This document shows positions 47,424 through 49,586 of a DNA stretch of 49,586 nucleotides, one piece after another. The stretch covers positions 1 through 49,586 of the forward strand of contig JAEUMK010000021.1 in assembly GCA_016792565.1 (NCBI GenBank), written 5' to 3'. Positions within the stretch are counted from its first letter, which is position 1; every line of letters begins with the position of its first letter. The DNA is from Alphaproteobacteria bacterium. Its GTDB lineage: Bacteria > Pseudomonadota > Alphaproteobacteria > Micropepsales > Micropepsaceae. A program made the translations under genes and the position numbers. The notes under the pieces were generated by a model. That model worked only from the letters and a program-made list of their open reading frames with translations. It was not told the origin of the DNA and did not search any database.

Positions 47424-49103
47424 GTGCACGGACACAGGGCAGTCGAGGCGGTCGAGAGGCTGCGCCAGGCGGCGACGCCGCACTGGGCGGCGCTGGCGCT
47501 GATCGGCTCGTCGGCCTGCGCCTATGACTGGATCGTCGACGGCGACGCGATCGCCTGGCTGGGCGATCCGGTCGATCTGTTCGACCTCGACACCGACCGG
47601 CCGCCGGCCACCCGCGACGACATCGCCGCGCTGATGCGCCCCGGCGCCAGGCTGCCGCTCGACAAGATGGTCTATGCCGGAGCCGGCGGCCGCGAGACGT
47701 TCTCGGGCCGCTATGCGCTGCGCACCAAGACCGGCGGCTACGTCGCCATCGAGGATCGCGGCATCGTGATGCGCGGGGCGGACGGCCGGATCGAACGCGT
47801 CGTCGGCACGCTGGCGGCGACCCAGTTCGGCCCGGATACCCAAGGCGAGCGCACCGGACACCTCGACCGCGCCCAGATGCGCGACGCCATCGACGCGGCG
47901 ATCGACTGGGCGGCGAGCGGCGGGCTGGACGCCGCGCTGCTGATGGTCTCGATCGACGCGCTGGGCACGATCAACGATTCCTACGGCCTCGATGTCGCCG
48001 ACGAAGTGATCGCCGCGACGACGCGCCGCCTCGCCGCGGCGCTCGGGGCGGAGGGCGGCGCGCTGGGCCGGGTGGGCGGCAACAAGGTCGCCATCCTGCT
48101 GCTCGACTGCGCGCGCGAACAGATCCGCGCCCAGGCGTCGCGCCTGCGCGAAGCGGTCCAGGAGAGCATGATCGCGACCAGCAGCGGCCCGATCGCCGCG
48201 ACCGTCTCGATGGGCGCGCTGCCGCTGCCGAGCGGGGCGGCGACCTCGGAAGTCGCGCTGATGCGGGCCGAGGACGCGCTGTCGCGCGCCAAGCGCTCGG
48301 GCCGTTCCAGCCTCGCCATCTACGACGCCTCGCCCGAACGCGAGGCGGCCCGCAAGCACAAGGCCGACACCGGCGCCCAGATTATCGAGGCGCTGAAGGC
48401 CGACCGCTTCCGCCTCGCCTACCAGCCGATCGTCTGCGCCCGCACCGGCCGCATCGAATCCTACGAGGCGCTGATCCGCATGCTGCGCGAGGACGGCTCG
48501 CCGGTCCCGGCCGGCGACTTCATTCCGGCGGCCGAAGAGCTGGGCCTGGTGCGCGATCTCGACCGCCGCGTGCTGGAGCTCGCCTCGGTGGCGCTGCGCC
48601 GCGCCCCGGCGCTGAAGCTGGGCGTCAACGTCTCGGGCATGAATGTCGGCGACGAGATGTGGATGCACACCTTCGCCACCCATCTGGCGGGCGACCGCTC
48701 GCTGACCTCGCGCCTCACCATCGAGGTGACGGAAACGGCGGCGCTGCACGACATCGACGACGGCATCCGCTTCGTGCAGTATCTGCGGGCCGCCGGCTGC
48801 CGGGTCGCCATCGACGATTTCGGGGCGGGCTACACCTCGTTCCGCAATCTCCAGACGCTCGACCTCAACTGCGTCAAGATCGACGGCTCGTTCGTCAAGG
48901 GCATCGCTTCGCGGCCCGACAACCAGGCCTTCGTGCGCACGCTGGTCTCGCTCGCCAAGACCTTCAACCTGGAGGTCGTGGCCGAATGGGTCGGCACCAA
49001 GGAAGAGGCGACGCTGCTGCGGGCGCTGGGCGCCGACAAGTTCCAGGGCTGGCTCTTCGGCGCGGCCGACATGACCCCGCCCTGGGACCGCCGCGCGAGC
49101 TGA
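47424..49103 (+). CDS. PAS-like/degenerate GGDEF/EAL c-di-GMP phosphodiesterase
   Basis: 559 aa, GTG start. Residues about 20-130 look like a PAS-type sensor. A GGDEF domain (about 145-300) has GGNKV (218-222) in place of GG[D/E]EF, so cyclase activity should be lost; it may bind GTP. The EAL domain (about 315-555) keeps the residues needed for hydrolysis: EAL (348-350), Asn402, Glu434, Asp464-Asp465 in IDDFGAGY, Lys485, Glu521 and Gln541. It should cleave cyclic di-GMP, affecting motility and biofilm. No membrane helix is seen, so it is cytosolic. No linked cyclase or receptor gene in the window. Confidence 0.9.
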   Translation: MHGHRAVEAVERLRQAATPHWAALALIGSSACAYDWIVDGDAIAWLGDPVDLFDLDTDRPPATRDDIAALMRPGARLPLDKMVYAGAGGRETFSGRYALRTKTGGYVAIEDRGIVMRGADGRIERVVGTLAATQFGPDTQGERTGHLDRAQMRDAIDAAIDWAASGGLDAALLMVSIDALGTINDSYGLDVADEVIAATTRRLAAALGAEGGALGRVGGNKVAILLLDCAREQIRAQASRLREAVQESMIATSSGPIAATVSMGALPLPSGAATSEVALMRAEDALSRAKRSGRSSLAIYDASPEREAARKHKADTGAQIIEALKADRFRLAYQPIVCARTGRIESYEALIRMLREDGSPVPAGDFIPAAEELGLVRDLDRRVLELASVALRRAPALKLGVNVSGMNVGDEMWMHTFATHLAGDRSLTSRLTIEVTETAALHDIDDGIRFVQYLRAAGCRVAIDDFGAGYTSFRNLQTLDLNCVKIDGSFVKGIASRPDNQAFVRTLVSLAKTFNLEVVAEWVGTKEEATLLRALGADKFQGWLFGAADMTPPWDRRAS

Positions 49104-49160
49104 AGCGCGGCCGGTCAGGCCTTTACCCGCCTTCCCTTCTCGGGCACCCGTCCGGTGCGG

Positions 49161-49338
49161 TGCGTCCTTCGAGACGCGGCCGTTGGCCGCTCCTCAGGAT
49201 GAGGAGGGTTTGGGATGGACGATGGTGCGTCCTTCGAGACGGCCGCTTTGCGGCCTCCTCAGGATGAGGAGGGTTTGGGATGGGCGATGGTGCGTCCTTC
49301 GAGACGCGGCCGTTGGCCGCTCCTCAGGATGAGGAAAG
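49161..49338. repeat. Tandem array of a 65-bp palindromic repeat (three units)
   Basis: Units at 49161-49225, 49226-49290 and 49291-49338 (last one truncated). Each starts TGCGTCCTTCGAGAC, holds a central hairpin and continues CTCAGGATGAGG. The hairpin arms vary together: GCGGCC-gtt-GGCCGC in units one and three, GGCCGC-ttt-GCGGCC in unit two. The repeat fills the gap between the EAL gene and the WYL-domain gene (49104-49452), which has no gene. Confidence 0.85.
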
Positions 49339-49380
49339 GCGGGGAGTTTTCCGGGTGAGGCATGGCCTCGACCTTTCCCC

Positions 49381-49408
49381 GGCCGCCTTGCGGCCCCTCA
49401 GGATGAGG
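49381..49408. repeat. Fourth, partial copy of the palindromic repeat
   Basis: GGCCGC-ctt-GCGGCC followed by CCTCAGGATGAGG; the leading TGCGTCCTTCGAGAC part is missing or diverged. Confidence 0.7.
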
Positions 49409-49452
49409 ACGGTCCGGGAATCGCACAGAGCGGACATCGGCAGGTGCGCCGG

Positions 49453-49586
49453 TCAGGGCATCGCCGGCCAGTGCGGGCGGTGGGCGGCGACCATCTCGCG
49501 CAGCGCATCCGGAGCGAGCACCTCGACCCGGTCGCCCCACATATAGAGGTGCCAGGCCATTTCGAGATGGCCGGCGGCGGCGAAGC
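49453..49586 (-). CDS. WYL-domain transcriptional regulator, C-terminal fragment (gene cut by window edge)
   Basis: The last 44 codons of a minus-strand gene with stop TGA at 49453-49455. The visible end includes GHLEMAWHLYMWGDRVEVLA, then PDALREMV, which is the typical C-terminal end of YafY/PafBC-like WYL regulators (helix, then beta strand ending in a V-x-V-L-x-P pattern). The N-terminal DNA-binding part lies outside the window. A different frame open from 49540 to 49259 over the repeats is rejected. Confidence 0.6.
   Translation of the reverse strand, partial: FAAAGHLEMAWHLYMWGDRVEVLAPDALREMVAAHRPHWPAMP

Noticed and set aside
49259-49540. 93-codon minus-strand frame over the tandem repeats
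   Set aside because: Its sequence is mostly repeat; the WYL-like C-terminus in another frame explains the right part.

Overview
The window is very GC-rich, gene-dense chromosomal DNA from an alphaproteobacterium. Evidence: strong G/C bias at third codon positions, GTG starts, many 1- and 4-base overlaps between consecutive genes, an assimilatory sulfur operon containing a DUF934 domain, and short palindromic repeats (a 'gtccttcgaga...ctcaggatgagg' family at the right end) of a kind I associate with Hyphomicrobiales-like genomes. The exact genus cannot be fixed from the sequence. I see no rRNA, tRNA, CRISPR array, phage or insertion sequence.

Layout. 1-2350: a dienelactone hydrolase-type protein, a zinc-independent MDR oxidoreductase with a near-consensus promoter, then a gene-poor stretch holding a dispersed repeat and, on the minus strand, a very small transcription unit: a 13-base perfect complement of the 16S rRNA 3' end, a 25-codon ORF and a strong terminator hairpin. 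2351-4250: a LysR regulator and a ferredoxin-NADP reductase. 4359-10753: a tightly overlapping sulfate assimilation operon: cysI, a fused DUF934-CysH (APS reductase), cysD, cysN, a SUMT (cobA type) and a precorrin-2 dehydrogenase for siroheme. The divergent reductase is a plausible electron source for CysI, and a perfect inverted repeat lies between the two. 10784-13490: an MDR oxidoreductase and an RhlE-type RNA helicase with a long leader. 13531-20743 (minus): two exported proteins of unknown role (HEAT-like plus Ig-like repeats; cysteine-rich), a TMTC-like membrane glycosyltransferase, a nitronate monooxygenase and an acyl-CoA ligase. 20915-25419: two large uncharacterised envelope proteins, one ending in a CorA-like pair of membrane helices and one with a transglutaminase fold that lacks the nucleophilic cysteine. 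25581-31771: RND pump and adaptor, CorA channel, EamA exporter.

31966-36458 (minus) is the most interesting block: a five-gene, translationally coupled operon of lysine 2,3-aminomutase (KamA), two different ATP-grasp ligases, a GNAT acetyltransferase and a ten-cysteine protein. It looks like an uncharacterised pathway that makes beta-lysine and then ligates and acylates it. 36634-41339: two GT-C glycosyltransferases, a DPM1/ArnC-like GT2 and a TVP38/DedA-like protein, probably envelope lipid or glycan modification. 41380-43876: an arsenic operon (arsR, ArsI-like C-As lyase, arsC, acr3) with an apparently leaderless arsR transcript under two interleaved inverted repeats. 44016-47264: a small 4-TM protein, an unlisted 53-aa single-TM protein, a Rieske oxygenase, an enoyl-CoA hydratase and a small HTH protein. 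47424-49586: a PAS/degenerate-GGDEF/EAL protein, tandem 65-bp repeats, and the 3' end of a WYL-domain regulator cut by the window edge.

All gene calls rest on reading translated sequence and motifs by eye. No database search was run.
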